Source: JAEULH01 sp034382075
GTDB lineage: Bacteria; Pseudomonadota; Alphaproteobacteria; Rhodospirillales; Defluviicoccaceae
Assembly (NCBI GenBank): GCA_034382075.1
Contig: JAXMOZ010000001.1
Location: forward strand, 62,001 to 126,000
Direction of reading: 5' to 3'
Length of the DNA stretch: 64,000 nucleotides
Shown: piece by piece, positions 7,861 through 16,262 of the stretch
Layout: each line of letters opens with the position of its first letter
How positions within the stretch are numbered: the first letter of the stretch is position 1
Notes under the pieces: model-generated
The model's input: the letters and a program-made list of their open reading frames with translations, nothing else
Database searches by the model: none
Told to the model about the DNA's origin: nothing
Position numbers and translations under genes: made by a program

Positions 7861-10605
7861 ATGAGTACGCCGGAGCACCAACGCCTTCAGGACCTTGCCG
7901 ACGGATCCGCCGACTGGAGGAAGTGGGGGCCTTATCTCAGCGAGCGGCAGTGGGGGACGGTCCGCGAAGACTACAGCGCCGACGGCAACGCCTGGCGCTA
8001 CTTTACCCATGACCAAGCCCGGTCGCGCTCCTACCGCTGGGGCGAAGACGGGCTCGCCGGCTTCAGCGACGATCATCAACTCCTCTGCTTCGCGCTGGGC
8101 CTGTGGAACGGCAAAGACCCCATCCTGAAGGAGCGGCTGTTCGGTCTCGGCAACGGCGAGGGCAACCACGGCGAGGCGGTGAAGGAGCGTTACCACTACC
8201 TCGACGCCCTGCCGAGCTATGCCTACGCCAAGTACCTCTACAGATATCCGCAGGCGCCGTTCCCGTACCTCGACCTGGTCGCCGCCAACGCCGCACGCGG
8301 GAAAGACGAGCCACCCTACGAGCTGTGCGACACCGGCGTCTTCGCCGAGAACCGCTACTTCGACGTGGTCGTCGAGTACGCCAAGGACGGCCCAGAGGAT
8401 ATCCTCATCGCCGTCGGCATCACCAACCGCGGGCCTGAGGCGGCGGAGCTGACGGTGCTGCCGACGCTTTGGTTCCGCAACACCTGGTCCTGGTCGGACG
8501 ACACGCCAAAGCCGAACCTGAAGCAGGTGGAGAAGAAGTCGCCGACCAGCATCATCGCCGCGGTCCACGCCGAGCTCGGCGTGCGCTACCTCTACTGTGC
8601 CGGTGCGCCGCAAGCCCTGTTCACCGAGAACGAGACCAACAACCGGCGCCTCTTCGGCGGCGACAACGCCGGCCGGTTCGTCAAGGACGGCATCAACGAC
8701 TGCGTCGTCGGCGGCGTCAAGGGCGCCGTCAATCCCAGGCGGACGGGCACCAAGGCCGCGGTCCGCTACGATCTGGTCCTGGAGCCGGGGGAGCGCCGCG
8801 AGCTGCGCCTGCGCCTCGCCGACGGGACGCCGGCCTCCTCCGACCGCGGCGACGGCCCGTTCGTCGGCTTCGACGCCATGCTCGCCTCCCGCCGTGCGGA
8901 AGCCGATGCCTTCTACGCGTCGCTGCTGCCGGAAAAAGCCGGAAAGGATGGCGAGACCGCACTGATCCTGCGGCAGGCCTGCGCCGGCCTGCTGTGGAAC
9001 GCGCAGTTCTACTGCTTCGACGCCGGCCGCTGGCTCGGCGAGCACGGTGCGGCTCCGGGCGGGACGCCGGGGCACCCGGTTCGCAACACCGCCTGGGCGC
9101 ACCTCGACAACGCCGACGTGATCACCGCGCCCGACAAATGGGAATACCCGTGGTACGCCGCCTGGAACTTGGCGTTCCACAGCCTGCCGCTGGCGCTGGT
9201 CGATGCCGAGCGGGCGAAGCGCCAGCTGTGCCTGCTGCTCGACAGCCGGTATCTCCATCCCAACGGCAAGCTGCCGGCCAGCGAGTGGGACTTCTCCGCT
9301 CCCGAGCCGCCGCTGCACGGCTGCGCGGTCTGGTCGGTCTACGACCACGACAAGGCCAGGCGCGGTGGCAGGGGCGATCTGGCCTTCCTGCGCCAGGCGT
9401 TCCCCGGTCTGCTGATGACCTTCACCTGGTGGGCCAACAGGGTCGATGCCGAGGGGCGTGACCTGCTGTCGGGCGGGCTCGTCGATGTCGACGCCATCGA
9501 GATCTTCGACCGGTTCCCGGTCGAAGCGGCCCGGATCGAGACCTCGACCGGCTCCGCCTGGATGGCATTTCAGTGCGCGCAGATGCTGCAGATCGCGGTC
9601 GAACTCGCCGTCGAGGACGCCGCCTACGAGCCCTTCGCGGTGAAGTTCTTCGACCACCTCATGGGCATGGCCCAGGCCATGGAGCACATGGCAGGCGGCA
9701 CCGTTGCGCTGTGGGACGAGGCCGACGGCTGGTACTACGACCTGGTCCGCGCGGAAGGCGGCTCGGCGCAGACGCTCAAGGCCCGGTCCTTCGCCGGTCT
9801 GGTGCCGATCCTCGCCTGCGCGGTTCTGCCGGCCGCTGCGGTCAGCCGCCTGCCGAGGCTGGAGGAGCGGCTGCGCCGGGTCACGGGCTTGCAGCAGGAG
9901 GGCTCGGCGCTACCGCTCGCCTCCACCCGCGCCGGCCAGGGCGAGCGCAGGCTGGTCGCAATCGTCGGCGAGGCGAGGCTGCGCAAGCTGCTGGCCCGGA
10001 TCCTCGATGAGCAGGAGTTTCTCTCCCCGTTTGGAGTCCGCTCGCTGTCACGGGCACACCTGCAGGATCCGGTCGCCTGCCTCCTCGCGGACGAAAACGA
10101 GATCCGCGTCGGCTATCGCCCTGGCGAGGCCGAGGATGCCTTGTGCGCCGGGAACGTCAACTGGCGAGGGCCGGTCTGGCTACCGCTGAATGCCCTGCTC
10201 GTGAACGCGCTGTTGCAGCACTACCTCTACTACGGCAACCGCCTGCGCATCGAATGCCCGGCCGGTTCGGGGCAGCGGCTGAGCCTGTACGAAGTGGCCG
10301 AGCTCATTACCGTTCGGCTCGCGGCGCTGTTTCACCCGGACGCAAACGGCATTCGCCCGGCGCTCCGCGGCGAACCCGCACTGGGGGCAGACGAGGGAGC
10401 GTTGCTGCTGTTCCACGAATACTTCGACGGCGACGACGGGACCGGGCTCGGCGCCAGCCACCAAACCGGCTGGACGGCGCTCATCGCGCCGCTGCTGCGG
10501 TTGTTCGCGACGACGAGCGCGGCCGAATTCCTCGATGCGGGGGCGGGCGCTGGCACGGGGTCGCGGGAGCGGCGGAACGCTTGGCCGGCCGCGGCCCGCG
10601 TCTGA
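7861..10605 (+). CDS. GH63-like (MGH1-type) glycoside hydrolase
   Basis: 914-residue protein resembling bacterial members of the GH63/mannosyl-oligosaccharide-glucosidase-like clan, (alpha/alpha)6-barrel enzymes that act on alpha-glucosides. Family-like stretches are WGPYLSERQWGTVREDYSADG at the N-terminus, EENRYFDVVVEYA-type beta-sandwich sequence, PDKWEYPWYAAWNLAFHSLP, HPNGKLPASEWDFS and NVNWRGPVWLPLNALL late in the barrel. The Asp/Glu residues in these stretches are likely substrate or catalytic residues. No signal peptide is present, so it is probably cytoplasmic and may act on glycogen-related or compatible-solute glucosides. Start ATG 7861 has only a weak ribosome site. It is transcribed alone and meets the methyltransferase gene convergently 12 bases after its stop. 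Confidence 0.82.
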   Translation: MSTPEHQRLQDLADGSADWRKWGPYLSERQWGTVREDYSADGNAWRYFTHDQARSRSYRWGEDGLAGFSDDHQLLCFALGLWNGKDPILKERLFGLGNGEGNHGEAVKERYHYLDALPSYAYAKYLYRYPQAPFPYLDLVAANAARGKDEPPYELCDTGVFAENRYFDVVVEYAKDGPEDILIAVGITNRGPEAAELTVLPTLWFRNTWSWSDDTPKPNLKQVEKKSPTSIIAAVHAELGVRYLYCAGAPQALFTENETNNRRLFGGDNAGRFVKDGINDCVVGGVKGAVNPRRTGTKAAVRYDLVLEPGERRELRLRLADGTPASSDRGDGPFVGFDAMLASRRAEADAFYASLLPEKAGKDGETALILRQACAGLLWNAQFYCFDAGRWLGEHGAAPGGTPGHPVRNTAWAHLDNADVITAPDKWEYPWYAAWNLAFHSLPLALVDAERAKRQLCLLLDSRYLHPNGKLPASEWDFSAPEPPLHGCAVWSVYDHDKARRGGRGDLAFLRQAFPGLLMTFTWWANRVDAEGRDLLSGGLVDVDAIEIFDRFPVEAARIETSTGSAWMAFQCAQMLQIAVELAVEDAAYEPFAVKFFDHLMGMAQAMEHMAGGTVALWDEADGWYYDLVRAEGGSAQTLKARSFAGLVPILACAVLPAAAVSRLPRLEERLRRVTGLQQEGSALPLASTRAGQGERRLVAIVGEARLRKLLARILDEQEFLSPFGVRSLSRAHLQDPVACLLADENEIRVGYRPGEAEDALCAGNVNWRGPVWLPLNALLVNALLQHYLYYGNRLRIECPAGSGQRLSLYEVAELITVRLAALFHPDANGIRPALRGEPALGADEGALLLFHEYFDGDDGTGLGASHQTGWTALIAPLLRLFATTSAAEFLDAGAGAGTGSRERRNAWPAAARV

Positions 10606-10617
10606 CCTTCGAGCCGC

Positions 10618-11247
10618 TCAGGCGGCTTCGAGCGGCGTTGCCAGCGAGCGAGCGGCGGACGAGCGAGACGGCGCCAGCACCCAGACCCGCGCCGGCGGGA
10701 AATTCCACAGCACGTTGGCGACGCTTCTGGCGCGGACCCCGATTTGCTTGCGCAGCCTCTGCGGCACCGGACAAGCCGGGCCGTAGCTGAACTGCACGAA
10801 CCGCCCGCCGGGCGCCAGCACCTCCATGGCCGAGTTGACGATCGCCTTTTGCTGGGGTTCGGCCATCGCCAGGAGCGGCAGGCCGGACACGACGGCGCGA
10901 ACCCCGCGCAGGCCATGGGCGGCGAGGAGTTGGCGAAGATGGGCGGCGTCGCCCTGAATGACCGTTGCCGCGGGAAAGCGCTGGCGCAGCAGGGCGTGCA
11001 GCCTGGGGTGACGCTCGAGAATGACCAGCCGGCCGGGGGCGACGCCGCGGTCCAGCAGCGCCTCGGTGATCGCGCCGGTGCCGCCGCCGAGCTCGACGAC
11101 CAGGCCGGGCCGGCTCGGGTTCACTTGGCGGGCCATGGCCCGCGCCAGCGGGCCGCTGCTCGCGGCGACGGCGCCGATCTCGAACGGCGAGCGCAGCCAA
11201 AGGCCCAAGATCAGGCCGCGCTTCGGTTTCGCTGGCACGTCGAGCAT
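10618..11247 (-). CDS. Class I SAM-dependent methyltransferase, phospholipid N-methyltransferase (PmtA-like)
   Basis: 209 residues with a Rossmann methyltransferase fold. Motif I is VVELGGGTGAITEALL (about residues 50-65), the acidic loop after strand 2 is LVILERHPRLHALL, and motif II/III is VIQGDAAHLRQLL. The pattern, size and GLPLLAM stretch match PmtA-type enzymes that methylate phosphatidylethanolamine toward phosphatidylcholine, and the related rRNA-dimethylase-like group. The N-terminus (RGLILGLWLRSPFEIGAVAASS) is typical of PmtA relatives. Substrate is inferred, not proven. Convergent with the glycosidase gene. Confidence 0.75.
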   Translation of the reverse strand: MLDVPAKPKRGLILGLWLRSPFEIGAVAASSGPLARAMARQVNPSRPGLVVELGGGTGAITEALLDRGVAPGRLVILERHPRLHALLRQRFPAATVIQGDAAHLRQLLAAHGLRGVRAVVSGLPLLAMAEPQQKAIVNSAMEVLAPGGRFVQFSYGPACPVPQRLRKQIGVRARSVANVLWNFPPARVWVLAPSRSSAARSLATPLEAA

Positions 11248-11403
11248 GCTTCTCCGGACCCGGTGACGGTCGGTGGCCGCAGGGATGCGGGCGATATGTC
11301 ACCGTCCCGGCCGCAGTGCAACAATTTCCTCGCTAGGGTCTTCGCTCCGGCCTTCGCTCCGGGCGGAGCCCGGCAAAGCGGTCGTTACCCGCGGGCGGGA
11401 GGC

Positions 11404-11883
11404 TCAGGCCTGCATCCGCCTGGCGTCGCCGTGGCTCCGGTCGGCCAGATCCAGCGGCTCGGCGGCGGGTTCGGCACTGCCGCGGGCGCCGCGGAGGTAA
11501 GGCGTGTACGCCATGTCCTGGATCAGGATGTGGTGGCGCAGCCACTGGGTGAGGTAGTCCAGCAGCTCCTTGGCCAGATCCGGCGTCGCCCGCCCGGCAA
11601 GGCGCAAGCGCAGGCCGCGGATGTGGTCGGTGAACTCGTCGTGCTCGGCGCGGTGGAACTGGGAGGCGGGGAAGCCGCACTGCACCATCAGCCGCTCCTC
11701 GCGGGCGAAATGGTAGCGGGCGTACATCGCCAGCGTCTCCAGCACGGTTTCGACCGTAGAGCGGGCTTCCGCGCCGTGATCCACCTCGGCGAGAAGATTG
11801 ATGATCCGCACCAGGCAGCGATGGTCCGAGTCCAGCGCCGGGACGCCGACGCTCATGGCCTCGTTCCAAGGGCAAGCCGCCAT
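11404..11883 (-). CDS. Bacteriohemerythrin
   Basis: 159-residue O2-binding di-iron four-helix bundle. The iron ligands are in place: His in DSDHRCLVRIIN, the H-F-REE motif in YHFAREERLMV, HRAEHDEF, and HH-x3-D in RHHILIQDMAY. The ATG at 11883 is chosen because GAGGGAGG precedes it by a few bases; the ATG at 11907 is possible but lacks this. The C-terminal 25 residues beyond the hemerythrin fold are Ala/Asp/Arg-rich. Likely a cytoplasmic oxygen carrier or sensor in an organism that meets microoxic conditions. Confidence 0.92.
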   Translation of the reverse strand: MAACPWNEAMSVGVPALDSDHRCLVRIINLLAEVDHGAEARSTVETVLETLAMYARYHFAREERLMVQCGFPASQFHRAEHDEFTDHIRGLRLRLAGRATPDLAKELLDYLTQWLRHHILIQDMAYTPYLRGARGSAEPAAEPLDLADRSHGDARRMQA

Positions 11884-11990
11884 CTCAGCCTCCCTCGTCT
11901 GCGTCACGGTCCGTCGGCGCGATATTCCACCGGAAATAATCTATCACAGATCGAGGAACCGTGGGCATTAAAGACGAGGACGCAGAGGGG

Positions 11991-12479
11991 TTATTTGCCG
12001 CCGCCGGCCGAGCCCGCCCTGGCTTCGAGCGCGGCCGCCCGCGCCAGCGCGTCGGCGCGCTCGTTCTCCGGATGGCCGGCATGGCCGCGAACCCAGTGCC
12101 ACTCGACGTCGTGGGCGGCGATCGCCGCATCCAGCCGCTTCCACAACTCCTCGTTGCGCACGGGTTTTCGCGCGGCGGTCCGCCAGCCGTTCCGCTTCCA
12201 CTGGTGGATCCAGCGGGTGATGCCGTCGCGGAGATACATGCTGTCGGTATAGAGGCGCACGCGCACGCCGCCGCGGCGCAGCGTTTCGAGCGCGGCGATG
12301 GCGCCCATCAGTTCCATCCGGTTGTTGGTCGTCGCCGGCGAGCCGCCGGACAGCTCCCGGCTCTTTTCACGCCAGTGGAGGATCGCCCCCCAGCCGCCGG
12401 GGCCGGGGTTGCCGAGGCAGGCGCCGTCGGTGAAGATCTCGACGACGTCGCCGCCAGCCTCGGGCTCAGTCGAGGCCAT
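11991..12479 (-). CDS. rnhA: Ribonuclease HI
   Basis: Degrades the RNA strand of RNA-DNA hybrids; 162 residues. The catalytic set D-E-D-D is visible: IFTDGACLGNPGPGGWG (Asp), NNRMELMGAIAAL (Glu), LYTDSMYLRDG (Asp) and ENERADALAR (Asp), together with the WVRGHAGHPENE histidine loop. The start is taken at ATG 12479, with GTG 12485 six bases upstream as an alternative. It overlaps the end of thrB by 14 bases, an arrangement common in alphaproteobacteria, and the two are co-transcribed. The Ala/Gly-rich tail is nonessential-looking. Confidence 0.93.
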   Translation of the reverse strand: MASTEPEAGGDVVEIFTDGACLGNPGPGGWGAILHWREKSRELSGGSPATTNNRMELMGAIAALETLRRGGVRVRLYTDSMYLRDGITRWIHQWKRNGWRTAARKPVRNEELWKRLDAAIAAHDVEWHWVRGHAGHPENERADALARAAALEARAGSAGGGK

Positions 12480-13428
12480 AGCCACCGAAACTGCGGATCC
12501 CCCGGTGGAAACGCATCTTCTGCAGGTACTCCATCGGGTTCTTCCGGGTCACCAACGCGGTCTTCGGCGTGTTCAGCCAGTCGTAAAGGCGGGTGAGCAG
12601 GAAGCGCATGGCCGCGCCGCGGGCGAGCAGCGGCAGCGTGTCGAGCTCGTCCGGCCCGAGTTCGCGAACCGCCCGGTAGCCCTGGACCAGCCGCCTGGCC
12701 TTGGTAACGTTGAAGCTGCCGTCGACCTCGAAGCACCAGGCGTTCAGGCAGACGGCCAGGTCGTAGGCGAGGAAGTCGGTGCAGGCGAAGTAGAAGTCGA
12801 TGACGCCGGTCAGCCGCTCGGCTTCGAAGAAGACGTTGTCCGGGAACAGATCGGCGTGGATGACCCCCTGCGGCAGGCTCCTGGGCCATGCCGCTTCCAG
12901 CGTCCCCAGTTCCTCCTCCAGCTCGCGGCGCAGCTCCAGCGCCAAGCTGTGGCCGCGGCGCACGGTCGCCTCATAGAGCGGCCGCCAGCCGGTAACCGAG
13001 AGGTCGTTGCCGCGGCTGCCAGCGAAGTCGGCGGCGGCCAGGTGCATGCGCGCCATCGCCGCGCCCAGCTCGGCGCAGTGCGCCGCCGTCGGCCGGCGCG
13101 GCCACATGCCGTTGAGAAAGGTGACGATCGCCGCCGCCCGCCCGGCAACCGAACGCAGCATCTGCCCGTCTCGCCCCGGAACCGGGGTCGGGCAGGGAAA
13201 GCCGCGGCCGGCGAGGTGGTTCATCAGCGCGAGGAAGAAGGGAAGGTCGGCGGGGCGAACACGCTTCTCATAGAGGGTGAGGATGAAGGTGCCGCCGTCG
13301 GTGACGAGCAGGTAGTTGGTGTTTTCGATCCCCTCGGCGATGCCCTTGCAGGCGACGACCCGGCCGATGTCGTACTGGGCGACGAAGCCGGCTACCTCCT
13401 CGTCGGCGATTTCGGTGTAGACGGCCAT
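12466..13428 (-). CDS. thrB: Homoserine kinase (APH-fold ThrB)
   Basis: Phosphorylates L-homoserine in threonine synthesis; 320 residues, the usual length for the aminoglycoside-phosphotransferase-like ThrB of alphaproteobacteria. It starts MAVYTEIADEEVAGFVAQYDIG and contains GIENTNYLLVT (nucleotide-binding loop). The catalytic HADLFPDNVFF and the metal-binding GVIDFYFA follow. rnhA overlaps its 3' end. The ispH gene often found upstream in related genomes is absent; instead the divergent CDGSH gene begins 129 bases away. Confidence 0.93.
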   Translation of the reverse strand: MAVYTEIADEEVAGFVAQYDIGRVVACKGIAEGIENTNYLLVTDGGTFILTLYEKRVRPADLPFFLALMNHLAGRGFPCPTPVPGRDGQMLRSVAGRAAAIVTFLNGMWPRRPTAAHCAELGAAMARMHLAAADFAGSRGNDLSVTGWRPLYEATVRRGHSLALELRRELEEELGTLEAAWPRSLPQGVIHADLFPDNVFFEAERLTGVIDFYFACTDFLAYDLAVCLNAWCFEVDGSFNVTKARRLVQGYRAVRELGPDELDTLPLLARGAAMRFLLTRLYDWLNTPKTALVTRKNPMEYLQKMRFHRGIRSFGGYGLD

Positions 13429-13557
13429 CGCCTCATCTTGTCATGGGCCAAGTGTGGGGGATAGTGTCTAGCGCCCGCAGCGGCGGCGGCCAAGCCGCCG
13501 GATGGCGCGCTCTTTTTCGGGCCGGCTCGATCTCGCCGGCGCCGCTCGCAGGGAACG

Positions 13558-13815
13558 ATGCCGACCATGTCCGAGCCCGTCTGCGCCCAGTTGTCGCCCT
13601 TCGCGGTCACCCTCGAGGAGGGCAAGAAGTACGCCTGGTGCGCCTGCGGGCGGAGCGCGGCGCAGCCGCTGTGCGACGGCAGCCACAAGGGCACCGGGCT
13701 CAGCCCGCTCGTCTTCGCCGCCGAGAAGACCGAGACCGGCTTCCTCTGCGGCTGCAAGCAGACGCGCAATCCGCCTTTCTGCGACGGCTCGCATTCCAAC
13801 GTCGCGGCGCCGTGA
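13558..13815 (+). CDS. Double-CDGSH iron-sulfur protein
   Basis: 85 residues with two CDGSH [2Fe-2S] sites of the C-x-C-x(n)-CDGSH form: CACGRSAAQPLCDGSHKG and CGCKQTRNPPFCDGSHSN. Each gives three Cys and one His as ligands, as in mitoNEET. Bacterial versions are small redox or iron-sulfur transfer proteins of the cytoplasm. AGGGAA sits just before ATG 13558; ATG 13567 is an alternative. The stop directly abuts the start of the downstream lipoprotein gene (TGA then ATG), so the two are probably co-transcribed. Confidence 0.9.
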   Translation: MPTMSEPVCAQLSPFAVTLEEGKKYAWCACGRSAAQPLCDGSHKGTGLSPLVFAAEKTETGFLCGCKQTRNPPFCDGSHSNVAAP

Positions 13816-14376
13816 ATGCGGCTTTTGGCTGAAGCCCGAACGGCACGGGCGGCGGCAGGGTTTGCCCTGGCGCTGGCGCTGGCGGGCTGCGGCAGCACGC
13901 CCGAGCCGCCCGAGTGCCCGCCGGTTTCGGTGCTCGGCGAGGCGGCGTCCTTGACCCGGTTCGCGCCAGGCCGGGGGCGCGACCTGGTGGACGTCGATTT
14001 TCGCGCCGAGCTGACCAATCTGCGCAGCGGCTGCATCTATGCCAAGGAGGAGGGCGGCGCCTCGAAGCTGGTCGTGGCCGTGGCTCCGGTGCTGGTGGCC
14101 ACCCGCGGGCCGGCGAACGAGAACCGCAAGGCCGACTTCCAGTACTTCGTCAGCGTCGTCGGCCGCGACGCCGACATCCTCAACAAGCAGCTCTTTCCGG
14201 TCAGCGTCGCGTTTCCAGGCAACAGCACCCGGCTCGACATCGTCCAGGACGACCCGCCGGTCAGCATCGACCTGCCGATCGCCGCGGCCGGCGAGGAGTA
14301 TTACGAGATTCTCCTCGGCCTGCAGCTCAGCGAGGACGAGCTCCAGTACAACCGGCGGGCGGCCGCAGGGCGCTGA
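13816..14376 (+). CDS. Predicted lipoprotein of unknown function
   Basis: 186 residues beginning with a signal sequence and a clear lipobox, LALALAGCGST, so it should be lipidated at Cys26 or close to it and sit in the envelope. The mature part alternates predicted strands (DLVDVDFRAELTNLRSGC, KLVVAVAPVLVATRG, ADFQYFVSVVG) and looks like a small beta-sandwich. The LRSGC-IYAKEEGG region resembles conserved proteins seen in Rhodospirillales that have no named function. It starts immediately after the CDGSH stop codon. Confidence 0.75.
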   Translation: MRLLAEARTARAAAGFALALALAGCGSTPEPPECPPVSVLGEAASLTRFAPGRGRDLVDVDFRAELTNLRSGCIYAKEEGGASKLVVAVAPVLVATRGPANENRKADFQYFVSVVGRDADILNKQLFPVSVAFPGNSTRLDIVQDDPPVSIDLPIAAAGEEYYEILLGLQLSEDELQYNRRAAAGR

Positions 14377-14484
14377 GCCTGCGTCAGACCGCCCCTGAGC
14401 CGGAGCCGTCGCCGGGGCGAAATCGCGCGAGCGGCGACTTCTCGCGGTACACCTCCTCGGGAATGTGCTAACGAAGGCGACCCT

Positions 14485-14686
14485 CAGGCGATCACTGCGG
14501 GAGAGACCGGCCTCGCGCCGGCGCCGAAGGAGCAACCGCCCCGGAAACTCTCAGGCACCCGGACCGCAGCTGAGATGAGGCTCTGGAGAGCAGGCGCCGG
14601 GCACTGAACCGGCCGCCTCACCGAAGAAGAAACCGCAGGCCCAGTGCGCCTTCGGGAATCTTTCAGGTCCGAGGACAGAGGGGGCA
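14485..14686 (+). promoter_or_regulatory. Tandem glycine riboswitch
   Basis: Two glycine aptamers in series precede gcvT. The first (about 14494-14570) shows the GCGGGAGAGACC start and the CCGAAGGAGCAA...AAACTCTCAGGC core. The second (about 14580-14684) shows CTCTGGAGAGCA, CACCGAAGAAGAAACC and AATCTTTCAGG...GGACAGAGGG. These are the diagnostic conserved bases of the gcvT RNA element, which switches expression on when glycine is abundant. About 68 bases separate its end from the gcvT start, leaving room for an expression platform. Confidence 0.93.
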
Positions 14687-14753
14687 CGCATCGGGCGCCG
14701 GCAGCAGCGGATTGGCGTCCCGGTGATCGTGCCCATCGCCGGAGGAGAGCCGC

Positions 14754-15869
14754 TTGAGCGCCACCGACCAGCCGCTGAAGACCACGCCGCTCAACGCCCT
14801 GCATCGCCGGCTCGGCGCCCGCATGGTGCCGTTCGCCGGCTACGACATGCCGTTGCATTACAGCCAGGGCATCATCGCCGAGCATCTGCACGCGCGCTCG
14901 CACGCGGTGCTGTTCGACGTTTCGCACATGGGCCAGGCGACGGTGCGCGGCGACGACGCGGCCGAGGCCCTGGAGGGCCTGGTCGTCGCCGACCTGAAGG
15001 GGATGCTGGCCGGGACCGTCCGCTACAGCCTGCTCACCAACGACAACGGCGGCATCATCGATGATCTGATGGTGGTCCACGGCGGGTACTACCTGTCGGT
15101 CATCGTCAACGCCTCCCGCAAGGACATCGATTTTGCCCACATCGGCGAGCACCTCGGCGACGGCTGCGCCTTCGAGATCGGCCATGACCGCGCGCTCCTC
15201 GCGCTGCAGGGGCCGGAGGCGGCTGCCGTTCTGGCGGAACTGGCGCCGGTCTCGCGGCACATGCTGTTCATGACCGCGGAGGCGCTGAAGATCGGCGGGA
15301 TCGCCTGTGGCGTCACCCGCTCGGGTTACACGGGCGAAGACGGTTTCGAGATCAGCGTGGCCGCCGAGGACGCATCAGCGCTGGCCGAGCTGTTGCTGGA
15401 GGACAGCCGGGTGAGCATGGCCGGGCTCGGCGCCCGCGACTCCCTCAGGCTGGAGGCAGGGCTCTGCCTCTACGGCCAGGACATCGACGAGACGACGACG
15501 CCGGTGGAGGCCGGGCTCGCCTGGACCATCGGCAAGCGGCGCCGCGAGGCCGGCGGATTTCCCGGCGCCGAGATCATCCTTCGGCAGATCGCCGAGGGAC
15601 CCTCGCGGCGGCGGGTCGGGATCAGGCTCGACGGCAAGGTGCCGGCACGGGCCGGCGCGGAGATCACCGACAGGCGCTGGACCATCGGCATGGTGACGAG
15701 CGGCGGCTACGGCCCGAGCGTGGGCGGGCCGATCGCCATGGGCTACGTCGACGCCGACTATAGCGCCGCCGGCACCGAGGTCGAGGTGATCGTCCGCGGC
15801 AGAGCGCATCCCGGGCGGATCGTCAAGCTGCCGTTCGTTCCCCACCGCTATGTCAAGTTGACGTCCTAG
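14754..15869 (+). CDS. gcvT: Glycine cleavage system T protein (aminomethyltransferase)
   Basis: Transfers the methylene group from the lipoyl arm of H protein to tetrahydrofolate, releasing ammonia; 371 residues, normal for GcvT. It begins KTTPLNALHRRLGARMVPFAGYDMP, with FDVSHMGQ and GYTGEDGFEI as family signatures, and ends in the C-terminal barrel domain. The start is TTG 14754, preceded by GGAGGAGAG. First gene of gcvT-H-PA-PB, behind the glycine riboswitch. gcvH follows after 15 bases. Confidence 0.95.
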   Translation: MSATDQPLKTTPLNALHRRLGARMVPFAGYDMPLHYSQGIIAEHLHARSHAVLFDVSHMGQATVRGDDAAEALEGLVVADLKGMLAGTVRYSLLTNDNGGIIDDLMVVHGGYYLSVIVNASRKDIDFAHIGEHLGDGCAFEIGHDRALLALQGPEAAAVLAELAPVSRHMLFMTAEALKIGGIACGVTRSGYTGEDGFEISVAAEDASALAELLLEDSRVSMAGLGARDSLRLEAGLCLYGQDIDETTTPVEAGLAWTIGKRRREAGGFPGAEIILRQIAEGPSRRRVGIRLDGKVPARAGAEITDRRWTIGMVTSGGYGPSVGGPIAMGYVDADYSAAGTEVEVIVRGRAHPGRIVKLPFVPHRYVKLTS

Positions 15870-15884
15870 AGCCGGAGCATCGCC

Positions 15885-16262
15885 ATGGCCAATCTGCGCT
15901 TCACCCGCGAGCACGAGTGGATCCGGATCGACGGCGACGTCGGCACCGTCGGCATCAGCGACTACGCCCAGCAACAGCTTGGCGACGTCGTCTTCGTCGA
16001 GCTGCCGGAGGTCGGCCGGGAGGTGAAGGCCGGCGGCGAGGCGGCGGTGGTCGAGTCGGTCAAGGCGGCCAGCGAGGTCTATTCTCCCGCCAGCGGGGAG
16101 GTCCTCGAGACGAACGAGGCCCTTCAGGACGAGCCGGCGAAGGTGAACGCCGACGCCACCGGCGGCGGCTGGTTCTTCAAGATCAGGATCGGGGATGCGA
16201 GTGAGCTGGACCAGCTCATGGATCAGGCGGCCTACAAGGACTACCTGGCGAGCTTGAGCTGA
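15885..16262 (+). CDS. gcvH: Glycine cleavage system H protein
   Basis: Lipoyl carrier that shuttles the aminomethyl group between P and T proteins; 125 residues. The lipoylated Lys lies in VVESVKAASEVYSP, and the EHEWIRIDGD start and YAQQQLGDVVFVELPEVG strands match the family. ATG 15885 is the natural start. Its stop overlaps the ATG of gcvPA by one base (TGATG), indicating translational coupling. Confidence 0.95.
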   Translation: MANLRFTREHEWIRIDGDVGTVGISDYAQQQLGDVVFVELPEVGREVKAGGEAAVVESVKAASEVYSPASGEVLETNEALQDEPAKVNADATGGGWFFKIRIGDASELDQLMDQAAYKDYLASLS

